Of a stretch of 64,000 nucleotides of DNA, positions 8,345 to 18,232 are shown piece by piece. Made by a program: the position numbers and the translations under genes. The number at the start of each line of letters is the position of its first letter. The first letter of the stretch is position 1. The DNA comes from Lachnospiraceae bacterium. GTDB taxonomy: Bacteria; Bacillota; Clostridia; Lachnospirales; Lachnospiraceae. The notes beneath the pieces are model-generated. The model saw only the letters and a program-made list of their open reading frames with translations, was not told the origin of the DNA and did not search any database. The stretch covers positions 1 to 64,000 of the forward strand of contig QXWO01000002.1 of assembly GCA_009911035.1 (NCBI GenBank), read 5' to 3'.

Positions 8345-8397
8345 CCTTGCGTAAATCATTTTTTTAACATGATTTACGCAGGGTATGCCTTTTTTTG
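8345..8397 (+). terminator. Probable terminator after the ABC permease
   Basis: Stem TGCGTAAATCAT (8348-8359) with ATGATTTACGCA (8369-8380), extendable by two C-G pairs, then six bases and a run of seven T (8390-8396). The gap between stem and T run makes it weaker than usual. Confidence 0.55.
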
Positions 8398-8422
8398 ATT
8401 GTAGTTTAATTTATTTTATGAT
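8395..8422 (+). promoter_or_regulatory. Candidate promoter for metH
   Basis: TTGATT (8395-8400), 16-bp spacer, TATGAT (8417-8422), overlapping the T run of the preceding terminator. A perfect TATAAT at 8440-8445 is also present but lacks a clear -35. No cobalamin or SAM riboswitch was recognised in the short leader. Confidence 0.45.
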
Positions 8423-8468
8423 AACATTGAAAAAGCAGTATAATTTTTTATAAATATGGAGTAAAAAA

Positions 8469-11054
8469 GTGACAATTACTGAATTTAAAAAATTTACGGA
8501 AAACAGACTGGTTTATCTGGACGGTGCTACCGGATCCAATCTTATGAAGCGGGGGATGCCTGCAGGTGTGTGCCCGGAGAAGTGGATTCTGGATCATCCG
8601 GATATTTTTATTGGATTGCAGAGAGAATTTGTGGAGGCCGGGAGTGATATCATCTATGCACCCACTTTTACGGCAAACCGCATCAAGCTGAAAGAATACG
8701 GGCTGGAAGGGCAGATTGCGGATATCAATTGCCGCCTGGCGGCATTGTCCCGGCAGGCTGCTGATGGGCAAAAAGGCAGCGGCCAAGGCGCTGACGGACG
8801 GGATCCTGGCAGGAAAGTTTTGGTTGCCGGGGACATCACCATGACAGGACGGCAGCTTGTCCCGATGGGAGATATGGATTTTGAAGATTTGATTACGGTA
8901 TATAAGGAGCAGATCAGGTTCCTGTATGAGGCAGGCGTGGATTTGCTGGTGGTAGAGACCATGATGAGCCTTCAGGAAACCCGGGCTGCAGTGATTGCCG
9001 CCAAAGAGGTGTGTGACCTGCCTGTAATGGCTACCCTTACTTTTGAATCTGACGGCAGGACCCTTTACGGCACTGACAGCATCACAGCCGCAGTCACTTT
9101 GGAAAAGCTGGGCGTGTGTGCTCTGGGAGCCAACTGCTCTACAGGGCCTGACAAAATGTTAAAACTGATTCAGGATATTGCCGGCGCAGTTTCCGTTCCT
9201 GTGATTGCCAAACCAAATGCAGGAATGCCCGGTCTTAACGGGGAAGGGGAAACGGTCTATGACATGGATGCCCATACCTTTGGCATGCACATGAAGGAAT
9301 TGGCGGCCTCAGGAGCCTGTATTTTGGGCGGCTGCTGCGGAACCACGCCGGAATACATAAAGGAACTGGCAGATCAGACAAAGGACATGCTGCCTGTAAA
9401 AAAGCAGGCCCGGGGACTGCGGTATCTTTCCAGCGAGAGAAAGACCGTTGCTTTTGATCTGGACTCTCCTTTTATGATCGTGGGGGAACGCATCAATCCC
9501 ACCGGAAAAAAGAAATTACAGGCACAGCTCCGGGAAGGCAGCCTTGATATGGTGGTTTCCTTTGCCGAAGAACAGGAGATGTGCGGCGCATCGCTTTTGG
9601 ACATTAACGTGGGAATGAGCGGCATTGATGAGAAAGAAATGATGCTGAAAGCGCTGGAAGAAGTGACTGTTGCGGTCAATCTTCCCATTGCCATTGATTC
9701 CAGCCACGTGGAGGTGATGGAGGCGGCTCTGCGCAGATATCCCGGCAGGGCGCTGATCAATTCCATATCAGGAGAGAAAGAAAAGCTTAAGGAACTGCTT
9801 CCGCTTGCAAAAAAATATGGGGCTATGTTCATTTTACTGCCCCTTTCAGATAAAGGACTTCCGGAAAGTCTTGAAGAAAAAATTGGCATTATCGACCAGA
9901 TAAGCCAGATGGCGCTTTCTATGGGCATGGAAAAAGAAGATATTGTGGTGGATGGCCTGGTGGCTACGGTAGGAGCCAACCCCAATGCCGCAAAAGAAGT
10001 TTTGGAAACCATCCGCTACTGTAAAAAGAAAGGGTTTGCAACCGTCTGCGGCCTTTCCAATATTTCCTTCGGCCTGCCGGAGAGAAGCTTCGTCAATGGG
10101 GCATTTCTCACTATGGCTATTCAGGAAGGACTTACCATGGCGATTGCAAATCCTTCCCAGGATCTTTTGGTGAATACAGCTTTTGCAGCGGATCTTCTGA
10201 TGAATAAAGAAGGATCTGATATCAGATACATAGACCGGATCACATTATATAAGGAAAAGATGCAGTCAGCACAAAGCCTGCCGCAAGCCCAGGCGGGCGC
10301 CGGATTGGCCGGAACTGCACAGGCACCGGGTGGGCAGACTGCAGATTCAACGGTTCCCGCTTCCCCAGATTCTTTGGTGCAGCCTGGAAAAGCAGACCTG
10401 CACAATGGAATGCAGGACAGCCAGATCTACCAGGATGTAATGAAGGGAAACCGGAAACAGATCAAGGAACATACAAAGGCCATGATGGAGAGCGGACAGG
10501 AAGCCGCCAGCATTTTAAATGACATGCTGCTTCCCGCAATTGATCAGGTGGGGGATCTTTTTGACAAAGGAAAATATTTCCTTCCCCAGCTTATTGCCAG
10601 CGCGGAAGCCATGAAGCTGTCCATTGAATATCTGGAACCTTTCCTTGCAAGGGACACAGGAGCCGGAGAAATGCCTGTGGTGGTCATCGCCACAGTGGCT
10701 GGGGATATTCACGATATTGGGAAGAATCTGGTAGCGCTCATGCTGAAAAACCATGGATTCCGGATCGTTGACCTGGGCAAGGATGTGCCAAGGGAAGTGA
10801 TCGCGGAAGAAGCCGTCAGAAATCATGCCAGAATCATTGCCCTGTCAGCCCTTATGACCACGACCATGCAGGAGATGAAGCGGGTGGTGGATCATGTAAG
10901 GGAAAAGCAGATCAATGTGAAAATTATGATAGGGGGAGCGGTCATCACCCCGGAATATGCAAAGGAAATCGGAGCCGACGGCTATTCCAAAGACGCCGCG
11001 GAAGCGGTGAAAACCGCCAAACGGCTTTTGGGAATGGAAGCAGCAGATAAATGA
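8469..11054 (+). CDS. metH: Cobalamin-dependent methionine synthase, short form
   Basis: Transfers methyl from methyltetrahydrofolate to homocysteine through cobalamin. Three modules are visible. The homocysteine/zinc barrel (~1-300) has its Cys ligands in GANCSTG and GGCCGTT. The pterin-binding barrel (~325-590) contains GERINPTG. The cobalamin module (~650-861) has DIHDIGKN, whose His is the lower axial ligand. An Ala/Gly/Gln-rich linker (~598-645) joins the last two. At 861 aa it lacks the C-terminal SAM-binding reactivation domain of the ~1,200-aa enzyme, so a separate reactivation partner is expected. The start is GTG after GGAG. It overlaps or abuts ilvB, suggesting co-transcription. 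Confidence 0.93.
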   Translation: MTITEFKKFTENRLVYLDGATGSNLMKRGMPAGVCPEKWILDHPDIFIGLQREFVEAGSDIIYAPTFTANRIKLKEYGLEGQIADINCRLAALSRQAADGQKGSGQGADGRDPGRKVLVAGDITMTGRQLVPMGDMDFEDLITVYKEQIRFLYEAGVDLLVVETMMSLQETRAAVIAAKEVCDLPVMATLTFESDGRTLYGTDSITAAVTLEKLGVCALGANCSTGPDKMLKLIQDIAGAVSVPVIAKPNAGMPGLNGEGETVYDMDAHTFGMHMKELAASGACILGGCCGTTPEYIKELADQTKDMLPVKKQARGLRYLSSERKTVAFDLDSPFMIVGERINPTGKKKLQAQLREGSLDMVVSFAEEQEMCGASLLDINVGMSGIDEKEMMLKALEEVTVAVNLPIAIDSSHVEVMEAALRRYPGRALINSISGEKEKLKELLPLAKKYGAMFILLPLSDKGLPESLEEKIGIIDQISQMALSMGMEKEDIVVDGLVATVGANPNAAKEVLETIRYCKKKGFATVCGLSNISFGLPERSFVNGAFLTMAIQEGLTMAIANPSQDLLVNTAFAADLLMNKEGSDIRYIDRITLYKEKMQSAQSLPQAQAGAGLAGTAQAPGGQTADSTVPASPDSLVQPGKADLHNGMQDSQIYQDVMKGNRKQIKEHTKAMMESGQEAASILNDMLLPAIDQVGDLFDKGKYFLPQLIASAEAMKLSIEYLEPFLARDTGAGEMPVVVIATVAGDIHDIGKNLVALMLKNHGFRIVDLGKDVPREVIAEEAVRNHARIIALSALMTTTMQEMKRVVDHVREKQINVKIMIGGAVITPEYAKEIGADGYSKDAAEAVKTAKRLLGMEAADK

Positions 11055-11074
11055 AGGAGTGGAAGGATAAGAAG

Positions 11075-12691
11075 ATGATAGGAGCAGACGCAATCATAAA
11101 ATGTTTGGAAGCAGAGGGCGTGGAATATGTTTTTGGTTATCCGGGAGTGGCCATCTGCCCTTTTTATAACAGTATTTTAAGTTCCCCTATTCAGACGATT
11201 CTCATTAGGACGGAACAAAATGCCGCCCATGCGGCAAGCGGCCTGACAAGGGTTTCCGGCAAGCCCGGCGTCTGTGCCGTCACCTCCGGGCCGGGGGCCA
11301 CCAATGTGATTACCGGGATAGCCACCGCCTTTGCAGACAGCATTCCGCTGGTATGCATTACGGGACAGGTGAATTCGGAGCTCCTTGGAAGCGATGTTTT
11401 TCAGGAGGCAGATATTACAGGGGCAGTAGAGTCCTTTGTTAAATACAGTTACCTTGTCCGTGATGTAAACGACATCCCCAGGATATTTAAGGAAGCGTTC
11501 CATATTGCAAATACCGGGAGAAAAGGGCCTGTCCTGATTGATGTGCCTATTGATATCCAGAATGCAGAGATAAAGAAGTTTGCTTATCCCGAATCCGTTT
11601 CCATGCGTACCTACAAGCCTACCGTAAAGGGGAATATGGTACAGATCAAAAAGGTGGCGGCGGAACTTGAGAAGGCAAAGCGCCCCATTATCTGTGCCGG
11701 AGGCGGCATCCTTTTATCTGACGGGGAAAAAGAACTGCGCACTTTTGCAGAAAAACATCAGATCCCGGTAGTTTCCACCATGATGGGAATCGGTGTAATG
11801 CCCACCAGGCATCCGCTCTTTTTCGGTATGGTGGGAAATAACGGCAAGCCTTATGCAAACCGCGCCATGAACGAATCAGATCTTTTGATCATGGTGGGGG
11901 CAAGGGTGGCGGACCGGGCTGTGAGCCAGCCGGATTTGATCACCAATAACAAGGTGCTGATCCATATCGATGTGGATCCGGCGGAAATCGGCAAGAATGT
12001 AGGCCCTACCATTCCGCTGGTTGGGGATGCCAGACATATTTTTGAAGATTTGCTTTTACAGGAATTTGACTGCGAACATGGGAAGTGGCTGGATGCATTA
12101 AACGAATACAAAAAAAATATGGAGCCGAAGCGGAAACCCGATCCGGCTTATGTAGACCCGGCAGGATTCATCACCATGCTTTCAGAGAAAATGGAAGAGG
12201 ACGGCATTTACGTTGCAGACGTGGGACAGAACCAGATATGGTCCTGCGGCTACCATATAGTAAAGGGTGGAAGATTCCTGACCTCCGGCGGTATGGGCAC
12301 CATGGGATATTCCATTCCTGCTGCCATGGGCGCCAAGCTGGCGGATAAAACCAGGCAGGTGGTTGCCGTCTGCGGGGACGGTTCCTTCCAGATGTCCATG
12401 ATGGAACTTGCCACCATGCGCCAGCACAATATTCCGGTGAAAATCGTTGTGCTGAAAAATAATTATCTGGGCATGGTCAGGGAATTCCAGCATTATACCT
12501 ATAAAGACAATTATTCCGTGGTAGACCTTTCGGGAAGTCCTGACCTTTTGAAGCTTTCAGCGGCTTATGACATGAAATTCCTGCGCCTTGAGAATATGGA
12601 TAAGGCGGATGAGATTTTAGATGAATTCTTAAAAGACAATGAATCCGTACTGCTGGAATGTATCATTAATCCCATGGATTTGGTAAGGTAA
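11075..12691 (+). CDS. ilvB: Acetolactate synthase large subunit
   Basis: Catalyses the thiamine-diphosphate-dependent condensation of pyruvate in branched-chain amino acid synthesis. Seen: the N-terminal VFGYPG loop, the catalytic Glu in RTEQNAAHAASG, the central FAD-type domain, and the thiamine-diphosphate motif starting GDGSFQM and ending KNNYLGM. The start chosen (ATG 11075, giving MIGADAIIKCLE) matches the usual N-terminus and follows a purine-rich stretch (GGAGTGGAAGGAT); an ATG at 11051 that overlaps the metH stop would add 8 residues. It is followed at 12 nt by the first of two small-subunit genes. 538 aa is slightly under the usual 550-570. Confidence 0.93.
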   Translation: MIGADAIIKCLEAEGVEYVFGYPGVAICPFYNSILSSPIQTILIRTEQNAAHAASGLTRVSGKPGVCAVTSGPGATNVITGIATAFADSIPLVCITGQVNSELLGSDVFQEADITGAVESFVKYSYLVRDVNDIPRIFKEAFHIANTGRKGPVLIDVPIDIQNAEIKKFAYPESVSMRTYKPTVKGNMVQIKKVAAELEKAKRPIICAGGGILLSDGEKELRTFAEKHQIPVVSTMMGIGVMPTRHPLFFGMVGNNGKPYANRAMNESDLLIMVGARVADRAVSQPDLITNNKVLIHIDVDPAEIGKNVGPTIPLVGDARHIFEDLLLQEFDCEHGKWLDALNEYKKNMEPKRKPDPAYVDPAGFITMLSEKMEEDGIYVADVGQNQIWSCGYHIVKGGRFLTSGGMGTMGYSIPAAMGAKLADKTRQVVAVCGDGSFQMSMMELATMRQHNIPVKIVVLKNNYLGMVREFQHYTYKDNYSVVDLSGSPDLLKLSAAYDMKFLRLENMDKADEILDEFLKDNESVLLECIINPMDLVR

Positions 12692-12703
12692 GGGGGAGAG
12701 GAT

Positions 12704-13189
12704 ATGAAAAGAATTTATTCCGTATTAGTGGAAAACCGCTCCGGCGTGCTCTGTAAAGTTGCAGGACTTTTTTCAAGACGCTGTTTTAATATTGATTCAC
12801 TGGCAGTGGGGGAAACCGACGACAGGGAAGTCTCCCGCATGACCATTGTCAGCAGCGGGGACGAGCGGACCATTGAGCAGATCGAAAAACAGTTGAATAA
12901 AAAGCTGGACGTCATCAAAGTAAAGACCTTTGACGAGATAAGCAGCATCAGCAGGGAACTGCTTCTTATGAAGGTGAAGTATAATAAGAGCAACCGCAGG
13001 GATATTATGGAAAACTGCGAGATCATGAATGCGCAGATCGTGGATATGTCCAAACATACCATGCTCATCCAGATGTGCGATACCCCGGAACGGATACAGC
13101 TCCTTATCAGCATGTTCAAGTCCGTGAGCATCGTGGAAGTAGCCCGTACCGGAACCCTGGCCCTTCCCAAATGCAGCGAGACAGATTAA
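12704..13189 (+). CDS. ilvN: Acetolactate synthase small subunit, first copy
   Basis: 161 aa regulatory subunit with two ACT-type halves. The N-terminal ACT domain contains the valine-binding pattern (VENRSGVLCKVAGLFSRR), with Cys in place of the usual Gly before FNI. The C-terminal domain ends in VEVARTGTLAL. It lies 12 nt after ilvB with a GGGGGAGAGG ribosome-binding site and is therefore the likely cognate subunit. A second, clearly different homologue follows 79 nt later. The two share the same architecture and presumably arose by an old duplication, so they may give different feedback control. Confidence 0.88.
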   Translation: MKRIYSVLVENRSGVLCKVAGLFSRRCFNIDSLAVGETDDREVSRMTIVSSGDERTIEQIEKQLNKKLDVIKVKTFDEISSISRELLLMKVKYNKSNRRDIMENCEIMNAQIVDMSKHTMLIQMCDTPERIQLLISMFKSVSIVEVARTGTLALPKCSETD

Positions 13190-13198
13190 TGACAGTTT

Positions 13199-13222
13199 GG
13201 CAAAAGAAAGTTGACTTTTGCC
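13199..13222. promoter_or_regulatory. Inverted repeat overlapping the internal ilv promoter
   Basis: Perfect 8-bp inverted repeat GGCAAAAG (13199-13206) / CTTTTGCC (13215-13222) with an 8-bp centre. The second arm overlaps the -35 element at 13211-13216, a position suited to a repressor or an attenuating hairpin. No T run follows, so it is not a classical terminator. Confidence 0.5.
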
Positions 13223-13239
13223 GTACATGTTGATAAAAT
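13211..13239 (+). promoter_or_regulatory. Internal sigma-A promoter for ilvN2-ilvC
   Basis: TTGACT (13211-13216), 17-bp spacer, TAAAAT (13234-13239). Transcription would begin near 13246, a ~23-nt leader before the TTG start at 13269. It would allow ilvN2 and ilvC to be expressed apart from metH-ilvB-ilvN1. Confidence 0.7.
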
Positions 13240-13268
13240 TATTTGCAAACGTTAAGGAGGATGAAAAG

Positions 13269-13766
13269 TTGCGTAAGAAAGTCTTTCAGCTTTTAGTAGA
13301 TAACACTTCCGGCGTTTTAAGCCGGATTTCAGGTCTTTTTTCAAGAAGGGGCTATAATATCGAGAGCATCACTGCGGGCCTTACGGCAGATCCCCGTTTT
13401 ACCAGGATCACGATTGTGGCTTCCGGCGACGATGAAATATTGGATCAGATCGAAAAGCAGGTTGCCAAACTGGTGGATGTGCGGGATATCAAGGAACTGG
13501 CGCCCCAGGACAGTGTTTACCGGGAACTGGCCCTTATCAAGGTAAGGACGAACAGCGAACAAAGGCAGGGCGTGATATCGGTGGCAGATATTTTCAGGGC
13601 GAAGATCATTGATGTGGCACCTGACAGCCTTATTGTGGAACTCACCGGGGACCAGGCTAAAATTGACGCATTCATCAATCTGCTGGAAGGTTATGAGATA
13701 TTGGAACTGGCAAGGACAGGCATTGCAGGTCTTGGCAGAGGCACGGAAAATGTTACTTATCTGTAA
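13269..13766 (+). CDS. ilvN: Acetolactate synthase small subunit, second copy
   Basis: 165 aa regulatory subunit. The start is TTG at 13269, 8 nt after AAGGAGG; a longer frame from a TTG at 13218 lies over the promoter and has no ribosome-binding site. The ACT domain has the standard pattern (VDNTSGVLSRISGLFSRRGYNI), closer to the textbook IlvH/IlvN sequence than the first copy. The C-terminal half ends LELARTGIAGLGRG. It has its own promoter and is followed by ilvC. Whether both small subunits bind the single IlvB or one pairs with a synthase elsewhere cannot be told. Confidence 0.88.
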   Translation: MRKKVFQLLVDNTSGVLSRISGLFSRRGYNIESITAGLTADPRFTRITIVASGDDEILDQIEKQVAKLVDVRDIKELAPQDSVYRELALIKVRTNSEQRQGVISVADIFRAKIIDVAPDSLIVELTGDQAKIDAFINLLEGYEILELARTGIAGLGRGTENVTYL

Positions 13767-13818
13767 AAGCAGTGGGTATATAAATGAACAAAGGATAATG
13801 ATACTTTACGCATCATAG

Positions 13819-14853
<1,035 letters not shown>

Positions 14854-14878
14854 ACTTGAAAAGAAAGTTGCTGACTAT

Positions 14879-14909
14879 AGACCGCCGGAGTCAATTCGGC
14901 GGTCTTTTT
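14879..14909 (+). terminator. Intrinsic terminator after ilvC
   Basis: Stem AGACCGCCG (14879-14887) with CGGCGGTCT (14897-14905), nine-base loop, then a T run (14904-14909). Confidence 0.92.
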
Positions 14910-14952
14910 AGAAAAATGTAAATATTAAATTTTTTTGCAGGAGGTAATAAAC

Positions 14953-16215
14953 ATGGGAATGACTATGTCTCAGAAAATACTGGCAGCCCATGCAGGACTT
15001 GATAAAGTGGAAGCCGGACAGTTGATAGAAGCAGACTTGGATCTTGTGCTGGGCAATGATATTACAAGCCCGGTTGCCATTAAAGAAATGGAAAAGATGA
15101 AGGTGGAGGGCGTATTTGATAAGGACAAGATCGCGCTGGTGCCCGATCACTTTGTGCCCAATAAAGATATTAAATCCGCAGAGCATTGCAAGTGCGTAAG
15201 AGAATTTGCATACCGCAACGAAATCACCAACTATTTTGAAGTGGGCGAGATGGGGATCGAACATGCCCTCCTTCCTGAAAAAGGGCTGACTGTGGCAGGG
15301 GATGTGATCATCGGTGCAGATTCCCATACCTGTACCTACGGTGCCCTTGGCGCTTTCTCCACAGGCGTGGGAAGCACGGATATGGCTGCCGGAATGGCTA
15401 CCGGCAAGGCCTGGTTCAAGGTTCCTGCCGCCATAAAATTCAATCTTACCGGAAAGCCTTCGGAATGGGTCAGCGGCAAGGATGTGATTCTGCACATCAT
15501 CGGTATGATTGGAGTTGACGGGGCTTTGTATAAGTCCATGGAGTTTGTGGGGGAGGGAATCAGGAACCTGACCATGGACGACCGCTTTACCATTGCCAAT
15601 ATGGCAATCGAGGCAGGTGGAAAAAACGGGATTTTCCCGGTAGATGATTTGGCAGCCGCCTACATGAAAGAACATTCCAGTAAAACTTATACCGTTTATG
15701 AAGCGGATGAGGACGCTGTTTATGACGAGGAATATACCATTGATTTAAGCCGGCTTCGTCCTACCATTGCGTTCCCCCATCTTCCTGAAAATACCAGAAC
15801 CATTGACGAGATCAGTGAGGACATTCGGATAGACCAGGTAGTAATTGGTTCCTGCACCAACGGCCGGATTGACGATATGCGCATTGCAGCAAAAGTGCTC
15901 AAGGGAAGACATGTGGCCAGGGGGATGCGCTGTATTGTGATTCCTGCGACCCAGGCTGTTTATATGCAGGCTATGGAGGAAGGCCTTCTTAAAATATTTA
16001 TTGAAGCCGGAGCGATTGTCAGTACACCTACCTGCGGGCCCTGCCTTGGGGGATATATGGGAATCCTTGCAGAGGGAGAAAGATGCGTATCCACCACAAA
16101 CCGGAACTTTGTGGGACGTATGGGACACGTAAATTCTGAAATTTTTCTTGCAAGTCCTGCCGTAGCGGCTGCAAGTGCCGTCATGGGAAAAATTTCCTGT
16201 CCATGTAAACTTTAA
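14953..16215 (+). CDS. leuC: 3-isopropylmalate dehydratase large subunit
   Basis: Aconitase-family subunit of leucine biosynthesis, isomerising 2- to 3-isopropylmalate with LeuD. 420 aa, the shorter HacA-type form. The three Cys ligands of the [4Fe-4S] cluster lie in GSCTNGR and TCGPCLGG; the substrate-binding [11 protein letters not shown] is also present. The start is the ATG at 14953 after AGGAGGT; a longer frame would start upstream of that site. A terminator separates it from ilvC, but no clear promoter was found in the 43-nt gap. leuA and leuB are not in the window. Confidence 0.93.
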   Translation: MGMTMSQKILAAHAGLDKVEAGQLIEADLDLVLGNDITSPVAIKEMEKMKVEGVFDKDKIALVPDHFVPNKDIKSAEHCKCVREFAYRNEITNYFEVGEMGIEHALLPEKGLTVAGDVIIGADSHTCTYGALGAFSTGVGSTDMAAGMATGKAWFKVPAAIKFNLTGKPSEWVSGKDVILHIIGMIGVDGALYKSMEFVGEGIRNLTMDDRFTIANMAIEAGGKNGIFPVDDLAAAYMKEHSSKTYTVYEADEDAVYDEEYTIDLSRLRPTIAFPHLPENTRTIDEISEDIRIDQVVIGSCTNGRIDDMRIAAKVLKGRHVARGMRCIVIPATQAVYMQAMEEGLLKIFIEAGAIVSTPTCGPCLGGYMGILAEGERCVSTTNRNFVGRMGHVNSEIFLASPAVAAASAVMGKISCPCKL

Positions 16216-16270
16216 AATACAGCTTTAAGTATGCTTTAAGGAAATGATTAAGAGAGAATGGAGATTATTT

Positions 16271-16762
16271 ATGAAAGCAGCAAAAGGAATTGTTTTTAAA
16301 TATGGGGACAATGTAGATACCGATGTGATTATCCCTGCAAGATACTTAAATTCGTCAGACCCGGCGGAGCTGGCATCCCATTGTATGGAAGACATTGATA
16401 AGGAGTTCATAAAAAATGTGAAAAAGGGGGATATTATCGTGGCAGATAAAAATTTCGGCTGCGGCTCCTCCCGGGAACATGCCCCTATTGCCATCAAGGC
16501 AGCCGGGGTAAGCTGTGTCATCGCAGAAACCTTTGCAAGGATTTTTTACCGGAACGCTATCAATATCGGCCTGCCCATCATTGAGTGTCCAGAGGCATCC
16601 AGGGGCATTGCTGCCGGAGACGAGGTGGAAGTTGATTTTGACTTGGGCATCATTAAGAATCTTTCTAAAGGCACACAGTTTAAGGGACAGGCTTTTCCCG
16701 AATTCATGCAGAAAATCATTGCCGCAGAAGGGCTCATCAATTACATTAACCAGAAGGAATAG
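16271..16762 (+). CDS. leuD: 3-isopropylmalate dehydratase small subunit
   Basis: 163 aa swivel-domain partner of LeuC. It shows the family motifs [13 protein letters not shown] near the N-terminus, the [10 protein letters not shown] loop and the [11 protein letters not shown] segment. The start chosen is the ATG at 16271, preceded by TGGAGATT, giving the usual N-terminus ([12 protein letters not shown]). It lies 55 nt after leuC on the same strand and is probably co-transcribed. No terminator is evident after it. Confidence 0.93.
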   Translation: MKAAKGIVFKYGDNVDTDVIIPARYLNSSDPAELASHCMEDIDKEFIKNVKKGDIIVADKNFGCGSSREHAPIAIKAAGVSCVIAETFARIFYRNAINIGLPIIECPEASRGIAAGDEVEVDFDLGIIKNLSKGTQFKGQAFPEFMQKIIAAEGLINYINQKE

Positions 16763-16881
16763 ATCCCTTATGCAGAATCCATTTCTGTATAAGTATTCAC
16801 AGGATAGACACAATTTACTGGTATGATGTTTTAGGTGAATTGTTACATGTAAAATTGGAAAAATGAGGAGGCGCTTTACAA

Positions 16882-18114
16882 ATGGCTAAGAAAAATACGC
16901 CGGAAGTAAAAAACGAGCAGAAAGTAGTAACAAAATATGACCGGAAGATGGAGGCCAGAAAGCAGCAGAAAATCAAAGATGCACGGCAGGAGAAGATCAC
17001 AAAGACCCTTGCAGCGGCTGTTGGCATCCTGTTAGCAGCATCCATCATCATTTCGGCAGGGATTTCCATTATCAGTAAGAGCTCAGCCCTTAAAGGGACT
17101 TACATTAAAATAGGGGATAAGGAACTGACACAGCTTGAGTACGATTATTTTTATAATTCGGCTGTAAACAATTATCTGGCAGCTTATTCGTCCATTCTTC
17201 CCTATATGGGGCTTGACACTTCCACAGACTTTGCCAAACAGCAGTACACCGACCAGCTTACCTGGAAGGATATGTTTGACGAGATGACTGTGGAGCAGAT
17301 CAAACAGACAAAGGCAATGGCAGACGATGCCGTTAAAAACGGATTTGAATATGACGTTGCGGCGGATTACGAAAGTTTTAACACAAACCTTGAAGCTTCT
17401 GCAAGCTCTGCAGGCATAAGTGTCGGGGCTTATTATAAGCAGTATTTCGGTAAATATGCCACCGTCTCCAACATGGAGCCTTTTATTAAGGAAAACCTGC
17501 TGGCAGGCGCTTATTATGAAAAGCTTCTCACAGACAATGCGCCTTCGCAAGAGGAAATCAAAGCTTATTATGAAGAAAATAAACAAAGCTACGATAAAGT
17601 TGATTACAGAAGCTTTACCTTTACCGCTGATCTTGATGCGGAAGCGGATGAGGACGCAGTAAATAAGGCTATGGATGAACTGAAGGCTAAAGCGGAAGCC
17701 ATGATGAAGGCACGCCGGGACGGGGAGGATTTTGAAACTCTCTGCCTTGAGAATGCTTCAGAAGACGCTAAAGCCAATTATGAAGACGCTGAAAATGAGT
17801 ACAGTTTAAGTGAAGGCCGTACTTATGCAGGAATCCCTTCTGTTATGGCACAGTGGCTTTATGAGGATGGGCGCAAAGAAGGTGATATCACCGTGCTTGC
17901 CGATGAAGCCGGCCATCAGTATTATGTAGTGGAATTTATCAGCAAATATTATGATGAAGCTGATGACGCCAATATTTCAAGCACCATGGCAAGCCAGAGG
18001 GTGACAGAATATGCAGCAGCCCTTGTGGAAAATTATGAAGTGACTGATGTGAAAGGCGATTTGAAATACTTAACCGTTCCTCCTGTTCAGGAAACCGGAG
18101 AAGATGATAATTAA
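16882..18114 (+). CDS. Membrane-anchored peptidyl-prolyl isomerase-like foldase
   Basis: 410 aa extracytoplasmic protein related to PrsA/SurA foldases. A basic cytosolic N-terminus (~1-37) precedes one membrane helix (~38-60). A helical SurA-N-like region (~75-230) follows, then a parvulin-like domain (~240-385) beginning VDYRSFTFTAD. There is no lipobox, so anchoring is by the helix rather than a lipid. The parvulin part lacks easily recognised catalytic signatures, so isomerase activity is uncertain; a chaperone role is also possible. The ATG follows GAGGAGG and a strong terminator follows the stop. Confidence 0.75.
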   Translation: MAKKNTPEVKNEQKVVTKYDRKMEARKQQKIKDARQEKITKTLAAAVGILLAASIIISAGISIISKSSALKGTYIKIGDKELTQLEYDYFYNSAVNNYLAAYSSILPYMGLDTSTDFAKQQYTDQLTWKDMFDEMTVEQIKQTKAMADDAVKNGFEYDVAADYESFNTNLEASASSAGISVGAYYKQYFGKYATVSNMEPFIKENLLAGAYYEKLLTDNAPSQEEIKAYYEENKQSYDKVDYRSFTFTADLDAEADEDAVNKAMDELKAKAEAMMKARRDGEDFETLCLENASEDAKANYEDAENEYSLSEGRTYAGIPSVMAQWLYEDGRKEGDITVLADEAGHQYYVVEFISKYYDEADDANISSTMASQRVTEYAAALVENYEVTDVKGDLKYLTVPPVQETGEDDN

Positions 18115-18139
18115 ACGATTTGTTATTCATACCTGACAT

Positions 18140-18202
18140 ACAGCCGGATAAGGAAACTGACAAGCCCGCAGGGCGGCTTCAGCTTCTTATCCGGCTGTTT
18201 TT
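18140..18202 (+). terminator. Intrinsic terminator
   Basis: Long stem ACAGCCGGATAAG (18140-18152) with CTTATCCGGCTGT (18186-18198) enclosing a second small hairpin (GCCC/GGGC), followed by a T run. Confidence 0.88.
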
Positions 18203-18232
18203 ACGATTTATCCAACCTGAAAATGAGTGATG

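Noticed and set aside
8398-8468. Cobalamin or SAM riboswitch before metH
   Set aside because: The leader is too short and AT-rich and shows none of the conserved elements.
9374-10012. 212-aa reverse frame within metH
   Set aside because: Serine-rich antisense shadow of a conserved gene.
14908-15675. 255-aa reverse reading frame over leuC
   Set aside because: Low-complexity His/Cys-rich translation typical of a shadow; leuC on the other strand is well supported.
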